DNA of 64,000 bases from Rhizomucor pusillus (lineage: Eukaryota; Mucoromycota; Mucoromycetes; Mucorales; Lichtheimiaceae). A program made the position numbers and the translations under genes. Numbering within the stretch: the stretch's first letter is position 1; each line of letters starts with the position of its first letter. Below the pieces are notes generated by a model, which was not told where the DNA came from, made no database searches, and saw only the letters and a list, made by a program, of their open reading frames with translations. This document shows positions 8,800 through 20,256 of this stretch, piece after piece. The DNA is taken from the NCBI GenBank assembly GCA_900175165.2, contig FWWN02000702.1, positions 1 to 64,000 on the forward strand. Direction: 5' to 3'.

Positions 8800-10803
8800 T
8801 TACAACACTTTTTCTTTCTTTGCTGTAACCAAGAGATTAATCAAGAATATTATTTCTTCTTTCCAGTGACTAATTGAAACAATGTTTAGACTCCTGTCTT
8901 TGCAAGCGATCACAACAAGAATAACGAACTTACCATTGAACTGCGGATAACGGATAGGAAGAGAAGAGATATTCTGAGTATATAGATGCAAAAGATGATA
9001 AATTATTGATATGATTTACCTTAAAGTACATGATATCACCATCTTCGACAACGTAGTCTCGTCCTTTTGCAAGATACTTTCCAGACGAACGAACGTTTGC
9101 TTCGTTGCCAAGTTCTTGTAGGTCTGCAAATTTCATGACTTCAGCCGATATGAATCCTCGCTCAAAATCAGTACTTTGTGGGGTGATCAGTGACAAGGGA
9201 TGATAAAAACCCAAAACCGAGCTAATAGCTTACTGGATGATGCCTGCTGCTTGCGGGGCTTTTATAGAGTTCTATCCAAAAGGCGCATCGTTACCAAAAC
9301 TTTTCCCCCATTGCTGCTTCAGCTGAAAATCGGTCTTACCCTCACAGTCCATGCTCGAACTTCGTCTGAACCAGCAGTAAAGTAGTGAATCAAGCCCAAA
9401 GATTTGTAGCCAGCCAAGATGATGTGCGGCAGCTGCGAAGAAGCACCGACCTGCTCTAAAAGAGCATCAGCTTCTTCTCGCGGCATATCTGCAAGCTGTT
9501 TTCTTCGAGTTAAATATTACCATTAATTCGACCACGATAGCGTTAACTTGCCTTTGATTCAAATGAAACGGACAGAGGGATAACAAGATCGCCCTTGTTA
9601 TTTGTGTCGACCCATTCCTTGATTTTTGGTATCCTGCATCATCAAATACTCAATTAATGCTTTGTTTCTCTCTTTGTTTACCGGTTCTTATTACCATGGA
9701 TTGCTCGAAGGATCGTTCAAATAATCATCCTCACTCATGTTGCAAAGATACACGACAGGCTTGGCCGTCAGTAGATGCAAAGAGTTGATCACATCGACTT
9801 CGGCTGCATTCCAGTCACCCTTTCTCACATCATTGCCTTTTGCCATAAAGTTTGCTACTTTTTCTACCACTGCCTGCAATTGATTAATAAAAAATATTGT
9901 TGGTACAATGGGGGACGTTACTTCGTACCAATTGGTCCTTTTTGCTAGCCACTTGCTTGGCAGCTCTGCTGAGATCGTTGATGTGGCGTTCAAGCATTTC
10001 TTCGTCCTTGAGTCGTAATTCATCCTGGATAATATCCAGATCTCGCAACGGATCGACAGTGTCTTCCACGTGTGTGATATCATCGTTTTCAAACACTCGC
10101 ACTAGGTGGTAGATCGCATCCACTGATGCTACGTTGGAGAGAAATGCGTTGCCTAGGCCGGCACCTTGCGCAGCTCCGCGGACCAAACCGGCAATGTCGA
10201 GCACAGTTAGCTAAACAAACTTTTGATTTATCACTCTTTTTCTCTTCTCTTTGCAGCGATACAATGATCTTACATGCGCCGGGGTTTGTTTCTTTGGCTT
10301 GTAGACATTGCACAACCAATCGAACCGAGAATCAGGTACATGGACACGCGCTTCCGATGGATCTTTGGTAAAAATAATATAAGCCATTTGCCTCAATATC
10401 TTATGGATTGCAACCCTACCGATGGTACAAAATGGGTAGTTCTCTGCAGGCACACTGCTGCTTGTCAATGCATTGAACAGAGAAGATTTGCTATTATACA
10501 CATTTAAGTGTACGTTCGATGATTTAGAATACTACTAGATCAGCAATATTCCCACTCCTCCCTTCCAACAAAAGACACGGAAAAAATTAAAATGCACTCG
10601 TTGCCCTGGAAACGCTACCCTATATTTGGAAGACCAACAACGCCCATTTTGAGATTATTCGAAGGTCGACCCAGGAGAGGCTTCTCGGCTGCAGCAGGAG
10701 TGTCAGCTTTACGCTTGGACTTTTTTGCGCATACAGCTGTTGAAATCGAGAATGCCGCACGCTGGCCACATGAGCGTACGAACGGCAGAATGCAGGTTGC
10801 CAT
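8800..10803 (-). CDS. OLA1: Obg-like ATPase of the OLA1/YchF family
   Basis: This multi-exon YchF-type P-loop ATPase (ATP-preferring, translation and stress associated) has [20 protein letters not shown] as its P-loop region. [20 protein letters not shown] is G1/G2, and [21 protein letters not shown] is the G3 region. The C-terminal TGS part has [16 protein letters not shown] and GDIMYFK-FNAKKEKVL at the end. The usual C-terminal FKFN is only obtained through a 7-nt exon at 8934-8940. The start [20 protein letters not shown] gives a basic, Ser/Ala-rich leader before KKSKRKAD. This resembles a mitochondrial presequence, so the product could be the mitochondrial paralogue rather than cytosolic OLA1. 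Internal exon borders were followed by family continuity. Confidence 0.9.
8934..8940 (-). other. OLA1: predicted 7-nt coding microexon of OLA1
   Basis: Between the exon ending TAC TTT AAG (9020) and the last exon (8822-8800), the sequence TTCAATG is bounded by CCGCAG and GTAAGT. Including it gives KFNAKKEKVL and a stop, restoring the family's FKFN terminus. Leaving it out gives a divergent or frameshifted tail. Confidence 0.75.
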
Positions 10804-10887
10804 GTCAAACTTGCAAGAAAGAATCAATTGCTTGTTCGGACTTTGCCACCACCAGTTGAGGAATGAATTGAGTACTGTACAGCAGTG

Positions 10888-11634
10888 CTAGAAGTTGAAT
10901 TTGATCAGACTCAACGAAAATGGGCCACCAGTCTCCCAAGGAGTCAAGACAAAAAGTCTGATGACCAAGTCGCCAAGAAGGCGTTGAAAGAAGCTGGCTT
11001 TAGGATCAAGAAATTTATATATAAGCATGTCGATTGATGACCTTTCTTCGTTTCTATCATACTTTCTCTGTTTATTAAGGAAGACGCTCGTCAACGAACT
11101 ATCCTGATTCAAACTTACGTGGACTGGGAAGGCTCATCAAAGATTCAACAGGAGGACAAGCGAGAGGTGAAAGAGCAAAAGGAGAAGCAGCACATTGAGT
11201 CTACCAGCGACGATGCACCCTCGGGAAGACTCATGGTCCATACCGCACCAGAAACGACGAGAAGTTTGCCAAGCTACTCATGCTCCTGCAAGAAAACAAA
11301 GGCATGTCCATCAAGAAGGGTGCGCAGCTGTCAATTTCCCATATTCGACAGCCAAACGACGAGTGGATCAATGGAGCGATATGCAAAGCTTGATGACGAT
11401 CACACGGTTTTCACGCTTTTGCTTCAAGTAAAATTTCAACCGATGGGCAACATCTATTTTGACTTATCTACTGTAGCAACGCCTTCAGTAGGCTATGATT
11501 TGTATGAAAGATTAAAGCGTACGCATCAAAAAGCAACCGGCCAGGTACGGCGTCAGTATATAGATGCTATCATCGACAGGAGCCATTTTTTGCTGGAAAA
11601 AAAAAGCAGATTACATGAGCACATTTCAAAATAA
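10888..11634 (+). pseudogene. unidentified coding remnant
   Basis: Broken frames cover this stretch: EDARQRTILIQTYVDWEGSS and RREVKEQKEKQ in one frame, EKFAKLLMLLQENKGMS followed by HIRQPNDEWINGAICKA and a stop in another, and YDLYERLKRTHQKATGQV in a third. The text looks like real but frameshifted coding sequence. I do not recognise the family. Its position beside other element relics makes an old mobile-element ORF plausible, and a multi-exon host gene is not excluded. Confidence 0.35.
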
Positions 11635-11760
11635 TGGCTGAAGAGAATCATGCATCGCATCCAACTAGCTTACTGTATCTGACATTGCAAAACTTTTTCC
11701 AAGTTCTTAGCAGACTCGCAAGAAAGAATAATACTTGTTGCGTAATCCAATAATTTATTC

Positions 11761-12325
11761 TTATTCAATGAACTGCATCTGGGTCGTTTGACCGTTGGGA
11801 TGGACCAAGCGCAGCACGACGCGCTAGACAACAAAGCTTTGTCATAAATATATCATTGCATCTCGGGAACGCACAACGTCACGTAGATGGAGGCAATACG
11901 GTTGACATACTGCAGGATATCCACTCTCCACTGAGGTAAAGTGCGAACCTGTTCGTGGACCGATTGCGAGCAACCGGCGGATAACAGGCGGGCCCTTACT
12001 CATCAGCATGTAGGACTTGTCAACTGGGCACCGAGGCAGAGGGTGGAACCAACCGACTGGCGGACAATAGACGAGTTCCGCCCTCACATCACCGACCCGA
12101 CGCGAGGAAATGAGTCGGATAGCATCCAGCATCGATAAGAGATACTAAATGAGGGTTCCGTCCGTAAGTGATTTGGCTTCTCATAACAAGGCGGAAAAAT
12201 GTACTCTTGTGAAGCTGATTGAGTAGCAATCCAGAAAACTTTTTTGCGTCAAAACCGTGGTCGCTTACCACGTTGCAGGAGTGAAGAAGCAATAGTTGCC
12301 AAGTTACATACTGCGCTGCCTTCAT
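11761..12325 (-). CDS. small spliced candidate gene, COMM-like tail
   Basis: On the minus strand ATG AAG GCA GCG CAG starts MKAAQYVTWQLLLLHSCNV, with a donor GTAAGC. A later frame reads LLSAGCSQSVHEQVRTLPQW followed by RVDILQYVNRIASIY. The last exon, after TTGTCTAG, gives RVVLRLVHPNGQTTQMQFIE and a stop, followed by AATAA-type signals. The W-R-V-D-I spacing and the hydrophobic strand V-x-L-x-L resemble the COMM domain, but the middle exon junctions are unclear and the protein would be short. I cannot confirm the family. Confidence 0.3.
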
Positions 12326-13069
12326 GATCAAAATGTCTTGATATCAGTTAGAGCCAACCATTCAACCACTCTTTCCACTTCGTAATTATCAGCCTTGCTC
12401 TTTGTTTCATTTGAAAATTTGAACAGATCATGTGTGAAATCAATATGATCAGTAGTAATACAGGTCAACCTCCTCACTGTCTTCTGTATCGTCTGCTGAT
12501 TTTCTCCTTTTCCGTGAAGCCTTAAAAAAAGTCTCGGGGCTTGGTAGTCTCTTCGGTATAGCAGTGCCCAGCAAATCAGACATACGCTGTTGTTCAATCT
12601 TTCGGCAGACGGCGGGTACCACGATGCATTGCAGTTCCAAGCAATGTTTTTTCCAGAAGAAAAGCAGATTCAAGGCCGACTGAATATCTCCAATGTCTTC
12701 GATGTATCGAGGTATCTTGATGGTGCCAATTCACTTGACAACAAACAAATCATCGACTTGTTTGATGAAGAACATGTATCCAGCAAACCCTGCATGGATG
12801 TGAATAACACAGGATTGCCGCATGCATACGCTTTTTGCAGAAAATAATGCTGCCTCCCACTGAAAATTCATGTCGCGTTCTCCCAGAAATAGATCTCGTC
12901 CGCTGACAAAGCAGATATCGCATATCCAGAAGATCTGGTCGCGTAAAGCTTAGCATATCGAGAAGTATATAAGTACGTTAAGCGTTTTCCGGCCCAGCTT
13001 TCCTCCTTCATAGCACACACCGTACGTTCAAGGTATCACATCGCCAGATGAGCGTTCAGTTTTTGCTAT
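12326..13069. other. no gene I can support
   Basis: The stretch contains short open frames: a minus one from the ATG near 12586 (MSDLLGTAIPKRLPSPETFF..) ending at 12449, minus fragments ending in NYEVERVVEWLALTDIKTF, and a plus frame at 12590-12847. None shows a recognised domain. They may be exons of the neighbouring small gene or relics. Confidence 0.35.
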
Positions 13070-13950
13070 GAAAATGGGCAAAGCGCTGTCGTCGATGAGC
13101 ATGGCAGACTCGAGCCCATGGACTATGTCGTTAACGGGGAGCAGTATGCTCTTGAAACGGTAAGTTCGTACACACAGTATTTACACGATATGCCTCGCGA
13201 GAGGACCGCGAGTCAAATGTCATGCAAACCAAAGACGCAAAGAAGGATGTAGACGTTCATATGAGAGAAGCGCCTGTCAAGCGAGTGTACACGCTCCACA
13301 TGGACCAGAATGAGGCCAGATTTTTCAAACTGTTGTTTAAGAAATGTCTGAGTGGGCCAAGCAGTGTGAGGACGATCCGAACAGCATCTTTTTAAGAAGC
13401 GTAAGAAGAATGGTCACCCGCATATCCTCGGCGAGGAACACAAGAAGGTCATTTCGGAGTGCATTGATGAGGATCTTTCGGCTGCCGTGGTAAGTTGATG
13501 GAGCGAATGCTTCAAAGGTTTGAAGTCGTGAGGATGCAGTGTAACCTGTCACTCAAGAAGGCCCTGTTTCAGCCTGTGGACAGGAATAGCGAAGAGAGCG
13601 TCTTCTTTGATGAGTCTGCCTTCCACGTAAACATGAAGCGGAGTGTCCTGGTCAAAGAGAGGCTCCCCTGGAACAGTTACAGTGCCCACAACACGAGCAA
13701 ATACAACCACCATCTTGGGTGCAATCTCATTAAACGCGGCCTGAGACATCCACAGCCTCCGATCAAGAGAAAGTGCAGAGGTTATGCTGAATAATCGAGC
13801 GCATGAGCTGCCACAATGCATCACCTCAGCTTTCTGAAGGCTATGATGGATGAGATGGATAAGTATTCGCAAATGAAGATCCATAACGAAGTAATGGATA
13901 ATGCCGTATACGATATTGGAACACTGTACTACAAACTTTTATTGATAAAG
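13070..13950 (+). mobile_element. decayed IS630/Tc1-type DDE transposase, copy A
   Basis: Fragments in several frames follow one transposase in order: KRVYTLHMDQNEARFFKLL, then KKCLSG, RMQCNLSLKKALFQPVDRN, FFDESAFHVNMKRS (second catalytic Asp region), LRHPQPPIKRKCRG and HLSFLKAMMDEMDKYSQMK. The same segments occur in copy B at 56.5-57.6 kb. For example, both carry GTAAGAAGAATGGTC and CATAAGAAGGTCATT-like stretches. Stops and frameshifts are many and the final catalytic block is degraded, so it is dead. Terminal inverted repeats were not found. Confidence 0.7.
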
Positions 13951-14900
13951 GGAAAAAACTCGCATCTTCTCATTCAACGCTTTTTCCAGTATTGTTTTTC
14001 TCGTTGGTAGCTTGTTAACGCTGAGGTTAATTAATGTGGATGCTGCTTCTTGTAGCTCGCGTTGCTCATGTGCAGCCGTTATCGTCTGCAATATGTAGTG
14101 TAACGCTGGTGTAAAATAGCCCGGAGAATTTGACAACAAAGATGTATTGCTGCAAGTCCTGGATGGCGCCAACAATATCACTGGATACTATGTCAACTTC
14201 GTCTGATGGCCATTCAGGCGTGCCGCCGGTCATTATGGGCCACAGGAATTTACAAACAATGATTGTAGCTTTTGCTTTTGGAAGTCGCTATAATTACGAG
14301 TCAATAGTTGTGACGAAAATGCCATCACGGCACTATACGAACTGGAGCTGCTGCCTGTAGGCAGTATATACAGAAGTTTGTCACCAGTAGCCATTGATAT
14401 TGCAATTGTAAACTGCCTCTGGATAGGCGAGCGAAAATGCGTCCCATAATGGTTTGATATTCTGAGTCATGTTTGGGTTGGTGTTGTTGACATACTTCCC
14501 CATCACGAGCTGGCATATGCTGTACTAAAATGCTTGGGAATAGATATATGTGGGTATGCCTTCGTTTGCATGGGCAATTACGTATGCATTTACGAATATC
14601 TGCGCTCGGACTACAACCTCTCGAACGAATATGCAAAGTTGTCTGATCCTTCTTGTAGGGTGTCGTGGTATTCTTGGCGAACTATCGCATCAAAGGCAAT
14701 CTGCAGTGTAAATTTCTTCTTGTTTCGTGCCAAGAACTTGCTTCATTTTGTCTTTGAGTGACATATGTAGGCTGGTTCGGCCAACTGGTTGATCTGGCGC
14801 TGTTATGGCCACTTCCTCCGCAAGAGCTGCAGACTGGACTAGAGCTTACCACGATTCGTGGGTTCTGGTTCGTCCTATCTCTCTGCAACCGTCCTTTCTT
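13951..14900 (-). mobile_element. decayed unidentified element with zinc knuckle
   Basis: On the minus strand, broken frames hold SSPVCSSCGGSGHNSARSTS near 14820, a CCHC-like knuckle (C-x2-C-x4-H). Further along the same strand come PEAVYNCNINGYW and VNKLPTRKTILEKALNEKMR. Stops and frameshifts interrupt it throughout. Such knuckles occur in fungal transposon ORFs, so I call it a relic element, superfamily unknown. Confidence 0.4.
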
Positions 14901-17230
14901 TTTTCACGCTTTGCGTCTGGATCATCTGGCTCGTTCCGCCGTTTACGTTTAGATTCTATGAATGCCAGACATGAATTTACGTACGTATCAAATTTAATAA
15001 AAATCTATACCTTTCTTCTCATACCGAGGACAGAGTCTATTCCTTTTGGTTTTATGCCTTGTGCCGTTACAATCTCTGAATACTATTGCACGGTACATAT
15101 CCCATGAGTCTGCGGATTAAAACTGGACTGGGGTCCTGTGTGGTGGTACCTGTATCTTCCTGTTCCTCCTCTTTGATGAGCGTTTAGCCCAGACATATAC
15201 AAATGCCCTTTTCACTTTTAGGCCAATAGTTTGTAGAATATACATAACAGTAGAGCAGATACAGTGCTGATACAATCATGTAAAAAGAGATCCGAAGAAC
15301 AAGGTGAAAGAAAATGAACACTATGTTTCATAGCAGATTACGCAAGCTCTTACGTTTTTAGGGATCAGAAGAATTGATTGTAGTTTATGAGTAGTCCCTA
15401 CATTGCTTATCTTGTATGGGAGCTTTGAAAGATAACTTCGTTCTGTTGATGAACTTATTATATGTATATGACTAAAAATTATGCAAGAATTGGGAACATC
15501 ATAGTCTTCTGGCATAGCCATCATTTTTGGAAGTACTAAATGACTATAGTAAGTTCATTATCTAATTGCTTTCGTTTGGAAATATCCGGAATAGTATGTA
15601 AAGTCATATAGCTTTGTGTTAGTGTCTTAATTTACCACCCGGATTCCAAGAACTGAGGGATTATCTACAAGCATATGGTCCCAACGGCTTATCCGCATGT
15701 CAAGCCCACGTTGATCTCTGTGCCAAGTGCCAACCTTATTTTACATACACTAGCCTTCGTGATTATAACTTTTATTATTGATTATTCATTTTTCTCCTGC
15801 AACTGTCTTGCTGCGAGTTCCTGAAACAAAAGAATAATGCCGTTCAATCCATGTTGATAGTGAAGCCAACGATGTATCTAGGAATCATCAAAGAGGAGGC
15901 GGCGCAATTAATTCCTAAAAAAAGCCTGTCATCCTTGGTGTCGAGGCGTTCCTCGTACAAATGCGATGGTTAAACGACAACCAATCGAAAGTTTTTATAC
16001 TTAAAGTTGGAAAAAGTATGAGGAACTTGGAGAAGCCATTGGAGATATTGCGCAATCTACTCGGTCATCGTAAGGTTGTACACGCAGAAAGTTTAAAGAT
16101 ATAAATGATCACGTACCTTCCAACCTTCAGGTTCTACCTGCAGGCCCCAGGATAATATTAGAATTATCCAGTACGGATCCCCGGCGTAGGAAGACATCCC
16201 ACAGTTCAACGTCCCAGGAGCTGCAGTTGCGCATAGCACTACCGTTTTAACGACGGGACCAAAGCGATCCACGCAGCAGCGATTGGCAGAGCAGCTGACA
16301 GAATATTTCCACCGAGCATGTTCCTAAGCGGAAGACAGGAAGCAGGGAGAAGGGCGGAACAAGCATTGATGGCAGGCACACCACGGCGCAGCCCTTCGAC
16401 GATAAAGAAGCAAGAGCAATGCTGCCAGAAGAAATTGTTATTGAACATGCAACGCAAACTATAACTTTTTACTAGTGTTTTTCACAGCGCAAATAATTTG
16501 GGAAAACCCAATAGTACGGTCGTCCCACAGGTATCTATACATGCCCTTTTTCGCTTGGAGGAACGCAAGTCCAAGACGAGATCAGCTGATGATGTAATAC
16601 CGTCGAGAAACGGGACGCTGTAAGAGTATTCTATGTATGTAAATACATATGAGCAGATTAGTTATATCACCCACGTGAGACATCCTGAAACAAGACAGGT
16701 TTCTGGTCTGGTGTCCCCGAAAGGAGAGAGAGGGAACCCTTCGCTGCAAAAGGTTGTCAATCGCCTAACCTTTGTCTACTGCATACACATTCAAAGACAT
16801 CAACTTTTGTGATATTCACACGTCATCTGTGTTACTTTACAGAGCCGCATGACAGGTAGAGATCATTCCCAATCATTTGTTGCCGCGAAGCGCAAAAAGG
16901 AACGTTGTCTTTACGTCAAGAGATCTCGCTGAATGTGTACAAGTGGCATAAATTGTACTAGCATTAGATGTATATCGATAAAGGATATATGTATAATCTT
17001 GTGTAAACTTTATTACGTGTTCATCTATCTGTCAGTGCAAGTAGAAGTGAGCCAGGGGCACACATCTTTTGGTGCCGTCAAAAGATATAAGCGGCGGGCG
17101 CATATATGCATTTCAAAACTGACGAAGAAGGTTGTCTGCTACATACTTTTTTATCAGTTTGCGTTTTGCGTATGTACATACATTCATTTGACAAGCAGCG
17201 TTTTCTGTGCTACCCAGTGCACGATCCCTT
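14901..17230. other. gene-poor stretch with orphan exon-like pieces
   Basis: Mostly AT-rich sequence with no complete gene. On the minus strand several pieces read like true exons but do not join: RNMLGGNILSAALPIAAAW (about 16330-16260), GMSSYAGDPYWIILILSWGL then QVEPEGWK with donor GTACGT (16204-16113), EERLDTKDDRLFLGIN (about 15960-15910), and a last exon ELAARQLQEKNE with stop after TTTTGTTTCAG (15824-15786). This could be one disrupted gene or several relics. Confidence in any product is low. Confidence 0.3.
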
Positions 17231-17231
17231 T

Positions 17232-17345
17232 TCAAGCAGCAGTGTTCCACTCTCCCCCAACTTTCTCTTCTGTCTCTCCTCACTTCCCCTTCTCTTTCAC
17301 TCACTCGCACACCTTTTCTCTCGCGCAACTTCCTTTCTTTCTTTC
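17232..17345 (+). promoter_or_regulatory. CT-rich tract upstream of start codon
   Basis: Long pyrimidine runs (TCTCCTCACTTCCCCTTC and CTTCCTTTCTTTCTTTCT) end about 18 bases before the ATG at 17363. Similar tracts precede the PKA-R, septin and LtrA starts in this window, so they probably mark core promoters or transcription starts. Confidence 0.5.
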
Positions 17346-17362
17346 TGTCTGTTACGGCCGCA

Positions 17363-19170
17363 ATGTTGACACAAGAGTACAGTCCTGCTGCTGCTGCTCG
17401 GGTCCACCATCCTCCTTCCTCCAGTGCTGTCACCGGCTACTCTACTCTTGACAAGATCGACGCTGAGGCCAGCTCCATCTTGATCTCGTTGGCGAATCAT
17501 GAAACTACTCGAGTTCACGGCAACAAGGTAAATACGTGTATTTCTCAACAATGTTGGGCGGATCTAGTTTCCTAACGACGACGGCGAGTTATCTCAGCGT
17601 GACACAATGGAACCGGAAAAGACAAGAACGTATCCTTCCGTTAGCAGCAATAACAACAGTAGCCAGCAATCGTCGTCGTCAATGTCAATAAGCAACTTGG
17701 TAGGCGGTACGTTGGCAATCGGACAAAACCGGGGCGTGTGCATGTATATATATTTCTCTTATTCAGGAACGGTTTTAGGCGGCCCATCTTCCTCTTCTGC
17801 ATTGACGCGGGTGAGTCTGCTGATCTATATTTTGCCACATGCCGCATCAGCGCCGCGTGTGAAACCGCAATGCCATCTTTTTTTATTCTAAATTGCTTGT
17901 TTTCCCTTTTAGCAATACACAAAACAGCGTGAAAGATCAGGTATTGTGTGTGGGACAGACCTCTTGCAAGCAGGGAGAAGAAATATACTCACGCGGATGT
18001 AACATAAGATATATCGAGAGATCATGGCGGCGACAACGACAACGAATTAGCGTCGGATCCCATCATGCTGTTAGCTGCAGCTGCAGCTGCCATCGACGGG
18101 CGCACAGCTGATGTTGACGCTAGAATGCGCAAATCAGGTACATTAATTGAATTCTTACCATGCGCTGCATCTTGGCTTTCCATTAAAAAATACGTCTATA
18201 TTTAGGTTCCTCTCCTCCTCCTCCAACACCCTTGAGAGCCAGGAGCTACTCGGGTAGTAGTCACAGTCTTCGAACTAGGAGAAAGCCTGTCAGCTATAAC
18301 TATGAACAGCTATCTGATGATCAAGATGATAAACCCACACAGTCAGTGAGCAGCGATCATTGGAAAAATGGTGGAGACGAATATCTTCGGCGTCGGCCCA
18401 GTGGCGGTAACCATGTACGTATATGCAACACGGAGAAACAGTATATCTGGCTTGGTGCCACTGACGTTTCCTGCATATATAGCAGCGTTCAAAACGCACG
18501 ACCGATACTATCACGATGCCGCGGCATTACGTTTCCATGGTAAGAACAAAGAAACTAAACTTTGCCATGCCCCATCTTACATTCGCTACTTTTTTCCACG
18601 CAGAAACATGATTCAAGAATTAAGAGGAACGCAATGCATGCGTACATCACATACATGATATTCAATGATATGACACGAGCAGCGGATCGTCCACCGGTAT
18701 GCTAGAACGTTTGCTAAACTCACGATTGAAATGACAACGTTAATCTTGCAATTATATTTCAGAGGCCACGTTCCTCCCCGTCGCATGGCCACGTAGAGAA
18801 AACGACGGAAGCAGATTCACGTCATTTCGCGACAACAGCGAAAACACAAAGCACCGGTCTGGCAGCACGTACCGGATACCAATATGCACACGGAAACGCT
18901 AGTAGTTCGAACGCACAGACTTATTCTTCTCCTGTCAATCGAAGCCAAGGAGGAGAAAACTCGTGGCAGAATAAGCAGCAGTACCACCATTTACCGTTGG
19001 AGCACGCGAGCCCGAGCAGCTCCTCCGTGATGGGTCGCCCGCTAACGACCTTTTTATTACGCGAACATGGAACGTATGCGGACAGGAGAGTAGTACATGA
19101 ACAATCATACTATACTGCTCCATCTCGCAACCTTGCTGCCGCATCAACATCCACTCTCGCGCACCGTTAA
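17363..19170 (+). CDS. hypothetical low-complexity protein
   Basis: About nine exons joined at good GT..AG sites give a Ser/Thr/Ala/Gln-rich, mostly disordered protein of roughly 400 residues. Two parts look ordered. Near the N-terminus is TGYSTLDKIDAEASSILISL, an amphipathic helix. In the middle is KHDSRIKRNAMHAYITYMIF then NDMTR, a basic and aromatic helix that may be the conserved core. An Ala run (MLLAAAAAAIDGR) and an Arg/Ser region (RARSYSGSSHSLRTRRK) lie between. No catalytic domain, signal peptide or membrane segment is seen. I recognise no family; a nuclear regulatory role would be a guess. The stop lies about 230 bases from the convergent eS19 gene. Confidence 0.65.
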
Positions 19171-19401
19171 GCCATCTTCCCACTCTTCCTTCTCTCCTCC
19201 CGACGACATTCTATACAATCATGTATGTACAGACAGCTGCGTTGTATACCGTATACATAAAGCTACCGAGTAAATACTTGCGTCTGCTGAGGTCCACGGC
19301 GGGCTTCAGCTTGTAAATGCTTTCTTATTTGTAAAACGAAAGAAAAAAAGACAAGAAATCGGCACCAATATGTATTTACAGTTCTTGAGCGCGCGGGATC
19401 T

Positions 19402-20034
19402 TTACTCTTCGTCCTCGACGAGAGTCATGGCAATACGGTCCAAATCTCTCTGACCGTCTTGAGTGATGCGGCGGCCACTTTTTAAAACTAGTCAGTAAAC
19501 TGCAATGTATACATACAATCCAGAGTAGTGATGATTATTTACCCCTTCTTGTCCTTTTCCAAGACACCAATCTTCTCGAGGGACTGGAGAACCTTGCGGT
19601 TGACGGAAGCGGAACCGTCAACGTGGTGGGAGGGGCGAGTGCCACGGTTGACGCGGCCACCATGGACCTTGCAGAGAGCACCGACACCAACGCTCTTGCG
19701 AATGTAAATGTGGCGGGCGACAGAGGCTAAACGTATGAACGTTTAAATTTTAACATTCAACAGCAATGGCAGTATGCAGCGAGCTTACCGGCACGAATGA
19801 AGTACCAGTCGGGGTCGTAGGGAGCCAATTCCTTGTAGGTACCGGTCTTTACAATGTCGACCCACTTGGGGACTTCGAGCTTGCCAGTGCGCTTCAAGTA
19901 GGCAGCGTAGGCCTTGATGAATTCTGGTAACCGGTTGAATGTTCAGGAACAAACTGAATGCGTTTATTACACTCGCACTATAAGCGTGAATTACCGTGAG
20001 CGTTAACGTCCTTGACAGTGATACCACCGGCCAT
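19402..20034 (-). CDS. RPS19: 40S ribosomal protein eS19 (Rps19)
   Basis: Four exons give about 145 residues. The protein starts [19 protein letters not shown]. It then has [60 protein letters not shown] and a tail [16 protein letters not shown]. This is the complete eukaryotic/archaeal eS19 protein of the small-subunit head, needed for late 18S rRNA maturation. Introns lie at about 20000-19925, 19790-19730 and 19540-19480. As in other ribosomal protein genes, the first intron follows the start closely. A purine-rich tract on the plus strand (CT-rich on the coding strand) covers the promoter. Confidence 0.97.
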
Positions 20035-20256
20035 GTTGAGCGAGCAAGCGAGTGTGTGTGCGTGTGCAACTGCGAGCGAGAAAGAGAAGGAGAGAAGGGC
20101 GGGTTTACTGATTTGGGATGCCAAAATTTTTTCGCTCGTCGGCCACTTGATACCCAGCCAGAAAGAAAATTGTGTGCATTTTTACATACAAAAGTGATCA
20201 TGGTAAATAATAATAATAATAATAAATAGTAATAAACTTATTTGTAAACTCTACTG

